Source: Anaerolineaceae bacterium UBA6133 (GTDB lineage: Bacteria > Chloroflexota > Anaerolineae > Anaerolineales > Anaerolineaceae). From it: 33,562 nucleotides of DNA. The notes below the pieces were generated by a model, which was not told where the DNA came from, did no database searches, and saw only the letters and a program-made list of their open reading frames with translations. Position numbers and translations under genes: made by a program. Positions within the stretch are counted from its first letter, which is position 1. Each line of letters opens with the position of its first letter. Positions 15,791-24,239 of this stretch are shown here, one piece after another. The stretch spans positions 15,028-48,589 of the forward strand of contig DIVL01000010.1 in the NCBI GenBank assembly GCA_002435825.1, written 5' to 3'.

Positions 15791-17032
15791 ATGAGAACAA
15801 AAATCAATCTGTTTATCTCAGCATTGATGTTTTTATTTGTCGGAGCAGGGTGCTTTACAGGAATTTTACAGACTGAGTCGATCTCGCACAAAACCGTCAG
15901 TGATCCAACATCAACCGAACCACCACTGACCACCAAGATTCCTATTCTGAACCCTACCAATACACCTGACTCGGATATTGAAAAGAAGTTTACATATATT
16001 CTTGACCAAGAGGAAATAAATCAATACTGCCTTGAGTTTCCAATGCTCACTATTTACGAGGCGAAAGATATTGGCGGTCAGTTCTATGTTGGAGTGCTGG
16101 AGCATAATAATATTTCTCTTGTTTCTCCTGAAACTGGCGATCTATACCCAATATTCACCCCCGAGTTTTCCCAAGGTCACTTGCTGATGATTGATTATGA
16201 GTATCCCTGGTATGGTTACATAATGGTAGATTCGCCAAATGGGCTGGGTGAGTGGAATTTCCACATAGTAAACCTGGAAGACGGATCGGAAACAATCATC
16301 GCAAATCGAGAACTTTACAATTCAATCCCCTTGCATGTTTATTCCTCAATAGATTCAGGAATATTGTATTTGTCAACATCAACATTTGAAGATAATTTTG
16401 TCATCGATTCCAGTAGAGTGTATGCGATTGATCTGAATACCAATAAGGCGACGCTATTAATCGACAATCCCGAAACGGATACTTTTATGTCGGTGATCTC
16501 TGCTTCAAATGGATATTTGTTGATCGAGAATGATCCTCCCAAAGACCAACCAACGCTACACCTTTCCTTGTTTGATATCGCAAATAAAGCCTGGATTGAC
16601 CTCCAACAAGAATATCCTGCAAGCATGCCAAGTATGGAGTATCCCTATCTGATCTGGAAAAACAGCAATCGCTTTGAAGAACCTTTCAGTTTTACTGTTT
16701 TCAACATGGAAACAGGTGTCTCGGTTGTGAGAGAAATCACCGGGAGAGATGCCTACGACCCGATAATTTCTAATGGCTTTGCGATTGTGCAAGCATCAAC
16801 TGGAAAGGATCGATCTTTGAATTCGGTGATCTTGTACTCTCTTGACGGCTGGGAAGTCTACGCGATTAGGATTGGGATCGATAACGTCTTCGCTGCTGAT
16901 GCTACCATTGATCGTGGCAATGTTATTTTCAATTTCCGGGAGATAGCTAGTGTTTCTGATTTTTCCAGTTATTTATGTAAAATCCCCCTCGAGACCGTGA
17001 TCTCCGAATCCCTGGTTGGTATTGAGGAGTAG
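15791..17032 (+). CDS. lipoprotein with beta-propeller-like repeats, function unknown
   Basis: 413 residues. The N-terminus is a lipoprotein signal, with a hydrophobic run ending in FVGAGC (Cys21 the likely lipidated residue), followed by a Ser/Thr/Pro-rich spacer (about 22-60). The rest is a series of beta-strand pairs of the 'value, then label' type seen in propeller proteins, e.g. WNFHIVNLEDGSETIIANRE, VYAIDLNTNKATLLIDNPET and FTVFNMETGVSVVREITGRD. I cannot assign a named family. It would sit on the outer face of the membrane. It is probably co-transcribed with the C39-like peptidase. An 11-bp direct repeat (CTAAGTGGAAA at 15733 and 15770) lies in the gap, the second copy near the ribosome site. 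Sequence is AT-richer than housekeeping neighbours. Confidence 0.65.
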   Translation: MRTKINLFISALMFLFVGAGCFTGILQTESISHKTVSDPTSTEPPLTTKIPILNPTNTPDSDIEKKFTYILDQEEINQYCLEFPMLTIYEAKDIGGQFYVGVLEHNNISLVSPETGDLYPIFTPEFSQGHLLMIDYEYPWYGYIMVDSPNGLGEWNFHIVNLEDGSETIIANRELYNSIPLHVYSSIDSGILYLSTSTFEDNFVIDSSRVYAIDLNTNKATLLIDNPETDTFMSVISASNGYLLIENDPPKDQPTLHLSLFDIANKAWIDLQQEYPASMPSMEYPYLIWKNSNRFEEPFSFTVFNMETGVSVVREITGRDAYDPIISNGFAIVQASTGKDRSLNSVILYSLDGWEVYAIRIGIDNVFAADATIDRGNVIFNFREIASVSDFSSYLCKIPLETVISESLVGIEE

Positions 17033-17353
17033 AGAAATGCGTTTGGAATTCTTTCATGGGGTCGACTGACCGCAAGAATTAAGTTTTTCATTTTGGAAAA
17101 TTATTGGTGGGTAGCATTGTGAATTAATAGACACTTTGCGACGTGGGGAACGAACCATTCGATTGTTGAGAAAATCACCTCAGGAGAAGGTCGTCTAGAG
17201 CATCATCCAGTTGGATGAGGTCTCAGTATTTATCTCTCATCCTCAATTGGTTTGCTCACCTTACAAGAACTGTTAGCAAGTGGATTGGGACGAAAGATCA
17301 ATTTTGGGTTTCTTATAGGAAGAAACGATAATTTTCGGGATAAAAAAGGGTGT
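17033..17353. other. non-coding stretch, no gene seen
   Basis: About 320 bases between the lipoprotein and the convergent esterase gene. I see no supported coding frame and no RNA gene. It holds one inverted repeat, TCATCCA (17203-17209) and TGGATGA (17212-17218) around 2 nt, without a T tract. Confidence 0.5.
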
Positions 17354-18181
17354 TCATCGATCAATGGTACCGAACAGGAATGTCAGCGGGATATGGGCGC
17401 GGTTCTTCCAGGCGGTGGTGGTGTGATCTTCGCCGGCAAAGTGCCAGCTGGCAAAGTCTTTGCCCTCGCGATAACCTTTCTGGCGCAGAAGGGCATCCAC
17501 CCTGGTTTGCCATGGTTCGTAGTCCTGGTCCAACCCCTCGCTGCCATAGTCAAAGTAGAGCTTGTGCTCACCAGGCTGGGGTAGGTGCTCATCAAGATAA
17601 GCCATCATTCCTTCGCCAAGTGCTGGCCAATGCGTTGAAAGGCAGGCGGCTTTTCCGAATGTGGCAGGGTACTCACACAGGGCATAGAGCGATATCAATC
17701 CGCCCAGGCTGGACCCCATCAGGGCAGTGTTTTGCGGATCGGTGAGGGTGCGGTAGCGGTCGTCGATGGCGGGTTTGAGGGTGCCAACCATCCATTGGAG
17801 GTAGAGGTCGGATACTAAGTTGCTTGTTGATGTCTTCCCAACAAGGCTGTTTTCTTCGAATACATCAGACTCACGAGGGTCGCTGAGCGCTTTTGCTGGC
17901 AGGTAATCGCCTGGACGGTTGAGGGTGCTGGAGATGGCAACAACTACAGGCGGAAAGATTTTTTCTTCAACCGCAAGGCGCGAGATTGCCCGGTGGATTT
18001 CCCAGCCAGCGATCCCGTTCTTCCAAGTATCGAAAACAGTTTGCCCGTCCTGCATGTAGAGAACCGGGAAAGACTGGTTTGGATTGGCGTGGTAAGCTTC
18101 CGGCAGCCAGACGTCCACCCGTCTGCGATTGAGTCCGGGAATGTTGAGGTCTCGATGCGTTTTCAACTCAGCTTTGTTCAT
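17354..18181 (-). CDS. alpha/beta-hydrolase, putative esterase (Fes/esterase-D type)
   Basis: 275 residues from the ATG at 18181, which has an AGG 9 nt upstream; a longer frame to 18244 would cross the promoter. Opening strands (RRVDVWLPEAYHANPNQSFP, VLYMQDGQ) are typical of the putative esterase family that includes enterochelin esterases. The nucleophile elbow is GSSLGG (Ser158) and the likely catalytic His253 is in FAGEDHTTTAW. No signal peptide, so probably cytoplasmic. Substrate unknown. Divergent from the membrane protein gene at 18243, sharing a very short promoter region with paired -10 boxes. Confidence 0.85.
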   Translation of the reverse strand: MNKAELKTHRDLNIPGLNRRRVDVWLPEAYHANPNQSFPVLYMQDGQTVFDTWKNGIAGWEIHRAISRLAVEEKIFPPVVVAISSTLNRPGDYLPAKALSDPRESDVFEENSLVGKTSTSNLVSDLYLQWMVGTLKPAIDDRYRTLTDPQNTALMGSSLGGLISLYALCEYPATFGKAACLSTHWPALGEGMMAYLDEHLPQPGEHKLYFDYGSEGLDQDYEPWQTRVDALLRQKGYREGKDFASWHFAGEDHTTTAWKNRAHIPLTFLFGTIDR

Positions 18182-18200
18182 GGCAGTACCTGTGGAGAAG

Positions 18201-18216
18201 ATTATACGAGTATAAT
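18201..18216. promoter_or_regulatory. symmetric bidirectional -10 element
   Basis: ATTATACGAGTATAAT contains TATAAT on the plus strand (18211-18216) and TATAAT on the minus strand (18206-18201), separated by 4 bp; with one more base each side it is a 7-bp inverted repeat (GATTATA/TATAATC). Each box points to the nearest gene: start codons at 18243 (plus) and 18181 (minus), so both leaders would be about 15-20 nt. No clear -35 on either side. The symmetry is seen directly; promoter activity is inferred. Confidence 0.6.
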
Positions 18217-18242
18217 CGTGATATTCCAAACGGAGGTTTTGC

Positions 18243-18833
18243 ATGAAAAGTTATCATTTAGATCCAGATAAACTGAAGCAACAAAAGCGCAACATCATCT
18301 TGATGTATGGTATCACCCTGGTAGTTTTGTTGGTCTTGAATTACTTTATGTATCGCGGCAGGGAGGTAAGCACCAATAACTTCCTGATGCTCGGTTTGAT
18401 TGTGGTGATGTTTGCTTTTTTTGGATGGAATGCCTTAAGGCAGCGCCAGGCAATCTGGGATCAATATGAAATAATCGTAGACGAGACGGGCATCAGGCAG
18501 ACGCAGCCAAAGGCTGCCGAAATATTCCTGCCTCGCGCAGATATCACGGATGCGAAAGAATCTAAATTCGGTTTGACATTGATGGCCAAAGCAGGACAGC
18601 CTGTGATGGGGATACCGAAATTGCTGACACCAGCAGACTATGAGGAGATCAAGGGGATTGTTACCGGTTGGCTGCGTGACTCCAAGCCGGTTGTGCTGGA
18701 TGTGAATGTCATCGAAGACGCGCAGGCAACCTTGCCTATTGATGAAGTGGAGCTGGAAGCTGAATTGGAACCTGAGGATCTGTCTGTTGAGATACCGGAA
18801 GACCAGCAAGCTCCCCAGTTGCCAGAAGCATAG
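18243..18833 (+). CDS. two-TM membrane protein with cytosolic PH-like domain, unknown function
   Basis: 196 residues. Two membrane helices (about 17-37 and 47-65) form a hairpin near the N-terminus. A soluble region (about 70-150) follows with alternating beta strands (YEIIVDETGIRQTQPKAAEI, FGLTLMAK) that look like the bacterial PH-like domain of short membrane proteins. The C-terminal tail (about 160-196) is strongly acidic and Pro-rich. Strong ribosome site (GGAGG). It is the only gene of its transcript: the bidirectional promoter lies upstream and a terminator follows. No function is recognised. Confidence 0.75.
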   Translation: MKSYHLDPDKLKQQKRNIILMYGITLVVLLVLNYFMYRGREVSTNNFLMLGLIVVMFAFFGWNALRQRQAIWDQYEIIVDETGIRQTQPKAAEIFLPRADITDAKESKFGLTLMAKAGQPVMGIPKLLTPADYEEIKGIVTGWLRDSKPVVLDVNVIEDAQATLPIDEVELEAELEPEDLSVEIPEDQQAPQLPEA

Positions 18834-18851
18834 CCAACTTACTGACCTTTC

Positions 18852-18882
18852 AAAAAGCCCGAAGTCATCTCCGGGCTTTTTT
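18852..18882. terminator. bidirectional Rho-independent terminator
   Basis: AAAAAGCCCG (18852-18861) pairs perfectly with CGGGCTTTTT (18872-18881) around a 10-nt loop, with T tracts on both strands. It serves the convergent genes on either side; the minus-strand stop codon (18883-18881) lies at its edge. Confidence 0.92.
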
Positions 18883-19423
18883 ATAGTTTTTTGATCATCT
18901 TCCAGGCTGGTTCATGGCAGGTCTGCCATTGCCCATACTGATCCGGGTAGCGCCAGGTACCGGGATCAGGACCGATTATCCGATATCCGTGTTTCTCATA
19001 CATGCGGCGTGCCAGGGGATTGGTACGTGCGACGTTCAACCTCAGGAAGCGAAAGCCTCTTTCCCGCAGAAAGCCTTCCACCATCTCAAGCATAAATCCG
19101 CCCAGTCCCTGGTTGCGAAAAGCTGGTTTTATGCGAAAAGAAAAGAGGTAAGCCTGGAAGACACCATCGGCAAGTTCTTGTTGACGTGACAGAAGCAACA
19201 AGAAAACCTGTCCAATCACCTCCGCTTTGGCATTCACAGCCACCCAAATCAGGGTATTTCCGCCCAGGCTGTTCTCATAATGCTGCTGGTAAAGCCTGCG
19301 AAAATGGCTGAATTCCCCTTCCCATTCAAGACCAGGCAAATCAGCTTTTTCCAGTGGGCGGATGTGAATCCGCTCACCAGAGGGCATGAAGTAATCAGCC
19401 TCGCGTGTTACTGTGTGGTTCAT
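18881..19423 (-). CDS. GNAT family N-acetyltransferase
   Basis: 180 residues of a single GNAT domain. Motif A is FRIKPAFRNQGLGGFML (R103-N-Q-G106-L-G108), which binds acetyl-CoA pyrophosphate. The following helix-strand segment NVARTNPLARRMYEKHGYRI is the standard motif B. The substrate cannot be told. The start ATG at 19423 overlaps the stop of the upstream DHH-CBS-CCA gene as ATGA, so it is translated from the same message and probably coupled. No signal peptide. The stop codon abuts the shared terminator. Confidence 0.9.
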   Translation of the reverse strand: MNHTVTREADYFMPSGERIHIRPLEKADLPGLEWEGEFSHFRRLYQQHYENSLGGNTLIWVAVNAKAEVIGQVFLLLLSRQQELADGVFQAYLFSFRIKPAFRNQGLGGFMLEMVEGFLRERGFRFLRLNVARTNPLARRMYEKHGYRIIGPDPGTWRYPDQYGQWQTCHEPAWKMIKKL

Positions 19424-22059
19424 TCCTGTTGCAATAACCTGTGTAAGAGATCTTTTTCTTCTTCTTCAGAGTGAATCTCGCCATCCAGCCAGGCATTTTT
19501 GAGGGCGCTCAGAATAACCTGATAGCGAGGAGAGGGAGGCATTCCAAGCGCGCGCAGGTCACCACCAGTAATGACCGGGCGGACATGCCTGTATCCGTCC
19601 TGGTAAATCTTTAGAATCTGGCGCAATTCTGGTTGTTCGCAAGCGGAAAACACCGCGCCGATAGAGATGGCGTGGAAGCCCTCAAGCTTCTGCGTGATCT
19701 GACTGGGGCTTTGCCCTTGCAGCGTTGGAAGTAGTTGCAACAACGCGCGAGTCTTTTCAATCCACCCCAACAGCTTCCCGGAAAGGCGCAGGCGCAGCCC
19801 GACAGCCTTCAGGGCTTCCGGCTGCACATCCTGCAGCCACAAACACCATTGCATGTGCAGTTTTTCTTGTGGAGCAATAGTTTTTTCGGCTTGGGAGAGT
19901 TCCGTAAATCCGCGTCGAAGGCGATTGATGATCTGAACGTCCCAGGGCAGGGCAGGGTGGATCGCGGCTAATATTCCCAGCGATCCGAGCTGTCTGAGCA
20001 TTTCTGGCGCTTTGCTTTCGTTGAAGATCAGCTCAAACTCATGCGTCAGGCGCGCGCCGCTGATTTCGGCGACAAGAGGCAGACTGCCTTCGATCAGGCT
20101 GAGGGTCTGAGGTTCGATCTCGAAATTGAAGCGCGTGGCAAAGCGGACTGCCCTGAGCATACGCGTGGCATCATCCACGAAGGACAAAGCGTGCAGGACC
20201 CGAACCTGCTTCTGCTGCAGGTCGCTGTAACCACCCCAAAAATCGAAAATTTTGCCAAAATGGCTGCCGTCCAGGCGCAGGGCGAGGGTGTTGATAGTGA
20301 AATCCCGGCGGTGCAGGTCCATCTTGATGCTGCTGCGTTCCACAATCGGCAGGGCAGCTGGTTTGTTGTAAAACTCGGTACGGGCAGTAATCAGGTCGAG
20401 ATGTTCGGGGATGTCAGCCCTGCTAAAGCCGGTAGTTTTACTGCCGTTGAGCGCAGCCTCCAGGCTTTCCGGGTTGAGGATCCATTTGGCAGTGCCAAAG
20501 CGCCGATGCGCCACCACCCGACCGCCAAATTGCCGGGCGAGGTGCTCCGCGAACGCCATTGCGTCGCCTTCAATTACGATGTCAAAATCCTGGCTGGGTA
20601 ATTGCAGCAATAGGTCACGCACAAATCCACCAACGATGAAGGCTTGCACACTTTGTTCGTAGGCTTCGTCGGCGACTGCGTGAAGCAAGCTACTGCGCGC
20701 GGGCGGAAGCGCCTCAGCGAGCAGATCGGCGATCTCATCTTGAGTCGGCAGCTCGTCATCATGATTTAGGGTGCTGATCAAGTCTGTGCGTGTCACGATG
20801 CCGATGATTTCATTCGTATCAGGATCCAAAACTGGTACCTGTCCCCAACCACTGGTTGCCATGCGATCCTTTAGTTTGGAAATCGGGTCATCTGGAAAAA
20901 CGCTGACCGAACCAGCTATCATCAGATCCCCGGCAGTTTTGTTGAGGTTGTGAGCAATCGTCCGATCCACATTGCGGCGCGTAAGCAGCCCTACCAGTTG
21001 CTTGTTTTCAACCACCGGATAGCCTTCGAATCCATAGCGTTTCATCAACTCAGCTGCATCCACCGCGCTGATATCCGGGCTCAGTGTCAGGGGATTTTTG
21101 GACATCATCTGCCCCACCTTGATGCTGGGAGTGACAATTTGCGGGATGGTTTCGATCACACGGCGAGTGACCTCGGTCAGCCTGGCGTCAGTGATATTGG
21201 AATTTGAACGTCCTTCTTCCCGAATAAGCGCGGAGGAAGCCCGCTTGTGCCCGCCACCTCCGAAGTGAATTGCCAGCTGCGCCATATCGACGTTATCGGT
21301 GGTGGAACGGGCTACCAGGCGAATTCCCTGACGGGTGGAAACTAAAAGAACCAGTCCATCCGGGGTGAGGAACTCGCGCATTTTATGCGCCACGGTAGAG
21401 ATCTCATCGTTGATATCATTCGCCATCGCCTTGGCGACCAAAATGCTGTAGCCTTCGATGTCCAGCTGGACCAGATCCTTCAACAAGCGGTCGTAGAGCT
21501 GCTGCTGCGCATTGGAAAGAGGTGGATTGAGGTAGACGGAGGCAACGTTGAGATCGGCTCCCTGCTCGAGCAGGAAAGCCACAGCAAGGGCATCACGTGT
21601 AGTCGTGCACGAATAGGTCAGCGAGCCTGTATCTTCGTAGATGCCCAAGAGCATCAAAGTGGCTTCGATAGGCGTCAGAACCACGTTTAACTCACGTAAT
21701 TTTTCAACCAAAATCGTAGTGCATGCACCCGTGAGGTGCAGCTCCACCTGCCAATCCGGAGGAATTTGCACCTTGCGGGGATGATGGTCGAGCACGGTGA
21801 CTATGGTCTGGTCGTTCATGCCGCGTAAGGTTACCAGGGATTGGGTGTCCACCAGGAAGACATTCTTTATGGATTCGCGAGGCAGCGCCTGGTAATCTGA
21901 AAAGGGTAATTCATTGGCGTAGCGCCTCAGGAAAGCTTTGCCATTGCGGTTGACCTGGCGCGGCAATAGAGCTATGGCTTCAGGCCACAGTAAATGCGCC
22001 CCAAGCATAGAGGCGAGACCGTCGAGGTCAGTTTGTTCGTGCGTCAGTATCAAGTCCAT
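19420..22059 (-). CDS. DHH-CBS-tRNA nucleotidyltransferase fusion (CCA-adding / poly(A) polymerase type)
   Basis: An 879-residue fusion of three parts. Residues 1-300 are a DHH/DHHA1 phosphoesterase: HEQTDLDG (7-14), VDTQ (70-73), LDHHP (90-94) and the DHHA1 glycine motif GGGGHKRAS (267-275). Such domains hydrolyse short RNA or cyclic dinucleotides. Residues 315-430 are two CBS domains (VGQMMSKNP, AGDLMIAGSV), which sense adenine nucleotides. Residues 470-879 are a class II nucleotidyltransferase: VGGFVRDLLL (476-485), the metal pair DFD (491-493), RRDFTIN (584-590) and RMLRAVRF (633-640). All core residues are intact, so CCA addition to tRNA or poly(A) addition is plausible. This fusion is known in several deep-branching phyla. 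The GNAT gene overlaps its end by 4 nt. Confidence 0.93.
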   Translation of the reverse strand: MDLILTHEQTDLDGLASMLGAHLLWPEAIALLPRQVNRNGKAFLRRYANELPFSDYQALPRESIKNVFLVDTQSLVTLRGMNDQTIVTVLDHHPRKVQIPPDWQVELHLTGACTTILVEKLRELNVVLTPIEATLMLLGIYEDTGSLTYSCTTTRDALAVAFLLEQGADLNVASVYLNPPLSNAQQQLYDRLLKDLVQLDIEGYSILVAKAMANDINDEISTVAHKMREFLTPDGLVLLVSTRQGIRLVARSTTDNVDMAQLAIHFGGGGHKRASSALIREEGRSNSNITDARLTEVTRRVIETIPQIVTPSIKVGQMMSKNPLTLSPDISAVDAAELMKRYGFEGYPVVENKQLVGLLTRRNVDRTIAHNLNKTAGDLMIAGSVSVFPDDPISKLKDRMATSGWGQVPVLDPDTNEIIGIVTRTDLISTLNHDDELPTQDEIADLLAEALPPARSSLLHAVADEAYEQSVQAFIVGGFVRDLLLQLPSQDFDIVIEGDAMAFAEHLARQFGGRVVAHRRFGTAKWILNPESLEAALNGSKTTGFSRADIPEHLDLITARTEFYNKPAALPIVERSSIKMDLHRRDFTINTLALRLDGSHFGKIFDFWGGYSDLQQKQVRVLHALSFVDDATRMLRAVRFATRFNFEIEPQTLSLIEGSLPLVAEISGARLTHEFELIFNESKAPEMLRQLGSLGILAAIHPALPWDVQIINRLRRGFTELSQAEKTIAPQEKLHMQWCLWLQDVQPEALKAVGLRLRLSGKLLGWIEKTRALLQLLPTLQGQSPSQITQKLEGFHAISIGAVFSACEQPELRQILKIYQDGYRHVRPVITGGDLRALGMPPSPRYQVILSALKNAWLDGEIHSEEEEKDLLHRLLQQE

Positions 22060-22082
22060 TGCTGTGCCAAATCCCGGGATAC

Positions 22083-23603
22083 TCAGTTTTTGCCATACCA
22101 GGCAGCCTGATTTTCAGGGTTGTAAGCATTATAAATGGATTGAGAGAGCTTGGCAAAAAGCTGGTTGGCAGTGTCGTAGAGGAATTGCTCCTCTGTATAG
22201 GCAAAAATGACCAGAACGTAATCGCCGCCGGGGGTGTAGACCACACCCGAATCGCTGATGGTGTGGATCAGACCATCCAGGTCGTTCGTCCAGCCGTGTT
22301 TGTGAGCGGTGGTTCCTTCGGGAGGGAGACCCGCTTCAATCAGGGCGTGGATGCGGTTTTCAAGCAGATAACCGAGCATCTGCTGACATTCGGATGCTGT
22401 CACCTGGCCGTTGAACAGGGGCTCGTCATGGTTCGCGCAGCGATAGATCTTCCAGAGCAGATCGCCGGTTTCGGATGGAACGGTTTGATTATAAAAATCG
22501 GGATCGAGGAAAATGTCGCGACGTTGGTTGGCGGGTGTGTTGATGCGTTCGAGCAGGGGCGACCCGGGTTCAAAGTAGCCAGCCAGGAAGGTGTTCTGAT
22601 AACCCAGTTCACGCAGGTCGTCGGTGACCATCAGGGGTCCGGAATTGTTATCCATGTAGGCTTTCATCAGCCCATCGGCAGGCGGGTTGAGCGATTCTGC
22701 GATCATCTGGAACATCCAGTTGCTTGCCTGGGAGGGATGCGGTTCCTCCAGGCGGCGCATCGTGGAGACCATGATGGGGATCTTGATCGTGCTTGCGGCA
22801 GAATAGGCTACGTCCGGGGTCACGTCCTGGTTGGCACGCAGCGCGATGTGCATGATCTCACCGCTGGCGAGGTCGCGCTGGTAGACCTCGATCAATCCGT
22901 TGAACTTCTCGAGCTGGATGGTCTGCTTGAGGAAGATTTTGAGGTTCGCGCGGTCTACTGGGAGAGCTGGGCTTTCCTGGACCTCCAGCGTGACGATGCG
23001 TTGCTTAGGAGAGAGCAGGGCAGTCTTGATCGCTTCAGCTGTTGCAGTTAATGTTTGCAGAGAAAAGCCAGGTTGACCCGGTTCGTAATTGGTGCTGTAG
23101 AGGATCGGCACGGTAGCCGTAGCAGGTTGGTCGTAGCGCGGGGAAATGACCTGCTCTAGCAGTGCTTGTGCTTGCTTGAGGTCAACTTCGGCGATCAAGG
23201 GCAGATCCAACGGTTTGGAGACTTCAGTTTTGCCCCAAAGATGCTTCCACCAGGACCTTTTTGGCAGGTTTTCTTCGATCTGGGAAAGCGTTGCCAAATA
23301 GTCAGGTCTGAAGCCAAGTTCCTCTGGGGATAATTGCAGCCTGGCCTGGCGATAACGCAGCTCAACCGGTACAGAAAAAGCTTCGGCCAGCCGTGCTTCA
23401 GACTGGGCACGGTCGAGCCCTCTCAAAGGGATACCCTCCACGCACACTCCATCTGGATAGACCGACTGAGGTTGTTGGAAATCAATGTAATCCATCACGC
23501 CGATTAGAATCGCGAGCAGGAAGAATAAGCCTCCAAAAACCGCTGGCAGCCAGAGGAGGGAGGGGGATTTATTCTTCCGGGGGGAGTAGCGCGATCGCTT
23601 CAT
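22083..23603 (-). CDS. membrane-anchored serine beta-lactamase-like protein with PG-binding-type N-terminal region
   Basis: 506 residues from ATG 23603, placed just before the basic stretch and membrane helix (about 17-38). Residues 45-210 (e.g. DGVCVEGIPLRGLDRAQSEA) resemble the peptidoglycan-binding-like domain found before VanW-type proteins. Residues about 240-480 form a class A beta-lactamase-like domain: S271-T-I-K274 (the Ser-x-x-Lys pair), DNNSG (318-322) in the SDN position, and HKHGW (434-438) in the KTG position. Likely anchored in the membrane, acting outside on peptidoglycan or as a penicillin-binding or hydrolysing enzyme. The longer open frame upstream runs into repeat DNA and is not used. 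No strong ribosome site. It is the first gene of the minus-strand group. Confidence 0.82.
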   Translation of the reverse strand: MKRSRYSPRKNKSPSLLWLPAVFGGLFFLLAILIGVMDYIDFQQPQSVYPDGVCVEGIPLRGLDRAQSEARLAEAFSVPVELRYRQARLQLSPEELGFRPDYLATLSQIEENLPKRSWWKHLWGKTEVSKPLDLPLIAEVDLKQAQALLEQVISPRYDQPATATVPILYSTNYEPGQPGFSLQTLTATAEAIKTALLSPKQRIVTLEVQESPALPVDRANLKIFLKQTIQLEKFNGLIEVYQRDLASGEIMHIALRANQDVTPDVAYSAASTIKIPIMVSTMRRLEEPHPSQASNWMFQMIAESLNPPADGLMKAYMDNNSGPLMVTDDLRELGYQNTFLAGYFEPGSPLLERINTPANQRRDIFLDPDFYNQTVPSETGDLLWKIYRCANHDEPLFNGQVTASECQQMLGYLLENRIHALIEAGLPPEGTTAHKHGWTNDLDGLIHTISDSGVVYTPGGDYVLVIFAYTEEQFLYDTANQLFAKLSQSIYNAYNPENQAAWYGKN

Positions 23604-23674
23604 GAGCTGGATTTTACCATCACAGCAGCATCCGGTTTTTATTCCGCCATCACACCCTACGAAAAAAAGTACTT

Positions 23675-23752
23675 GTAGGGCGAGCTTGGAAGCACTACAT
23701 ACAACATAACATCGGGAGCTTGGTGTGCTTCCAATCCGCCATAATGCCCTAC
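23675..23752 (+). repeat. mosaic palindromic repeat, copy 1
   Basis: Begins GTAGGGCGAGCTTGGAAGCA and contains the inverted arms TTGGAAGCAC (23686-23695) and GTGCTTCCAA (23725-23734), perfectly complementary over 10 bp with a 29-nt loop. It ends at ATAATGCCCTAC, near-complementary to its start. Confidence 0.9.
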
Positions 23753-23776
23753 GATTAAGAGTGTCCCCGCATACAC

Positions 23777-23825
23777 GATTGTGCCGGGCTCCGCCCGAGC
23801 ACAGTCTTTCGCCATAGGCGTCTAT
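23777..23825 (+). repeat. 49-bp block, inverted identical copy at 28915-28963
   Basis: Starts GATTGTGCCGGGCTCCGCCC and ends GCCATAGGCGTCTAT. The reverse complement is found without mismatch at 28915-28963. Inside are two small hairpins (CGGGC/GCCCG and CGCC/GGCG). Confidence 0.92.
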
Positions 23826-23933
23826 CATCAAGGGGAGACCTTCGGTCAAATACCGTGCACGGTCTGGAGACCGGCACGATCAAATACCCGGCACGATCGG
23901 GGTTGGCATCGATTAATAAAATCAAAAAGATTC

Positions 23934-24008
23934 GTAGGGCGAGCTTGGAAGCACCGCATACAACATAACAGCGGGAGCTTGGTGTGCTTCCAATCCGCCA
24001 TCACGCCA
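23934..24008 (+). repeat. mosaic palindromic repeat, copy 2
   Basis: Same layout as copy 1, with perfect 10-bp arms at 23945-23954 and 23984-23993. It is preceded by GGGGTTGGCATCGATTAATA, a flank also found before copy 3 and, inverted, after copy 5. Confidence 0.9.
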
Positions 24009-24056
24009 TTAATCAATCTAAAGAGAAAAACATTGCCACTCAGATCACCATAAGTG

Positions 24057-24165
24057 CGTAGGTCAGGTTGCGCAGTTCAACCTGACGTGGGAAACCTACC
24101 TTTGTTGAGGACTTTATTTGCCAGCATTCGTGACGTCAGGTTCAACAGAAGAACCTGACCTACGA
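24057..24165. repeat. pair of related hairpins in inverted arrangement
   Basis: First stem GTCAGGTTG/CAACCTGAC (24062-24070, 24078-24086) and second stem GTCAGGTTC/GAACCTGAC (24135-24143, 24151-24159), each with a 7-nt loop. The second, read in reverse complement, repeats the first including the flanking GTAGGTCAGGTT, so the pair is also one larger inverted repeat. Confidence 0.85.
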
Positions 24166-24239
24166 CTACCCATCCGTTTCACGGTGGGCACAGGCGGCAC
24201 GATCGGGGTTGGTATCGATTAATAAAATCAAATAGATTC

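Noticed and set aside
22059..23051. 330-residue plus-strand frame opposite the beta-lactamase-like gene
   Set aside because: Antisense to a supported gene with catalytic motifs; no recognisable domain or ribosome site.
23781..24053. Possible small protein beginning MPGSARAQSFAIGVYH
   Set aside because: The frame lies in the mosaic repeat and nearly the same peptide appears in the second cluster, so it is repeat-derived rather than a gene.
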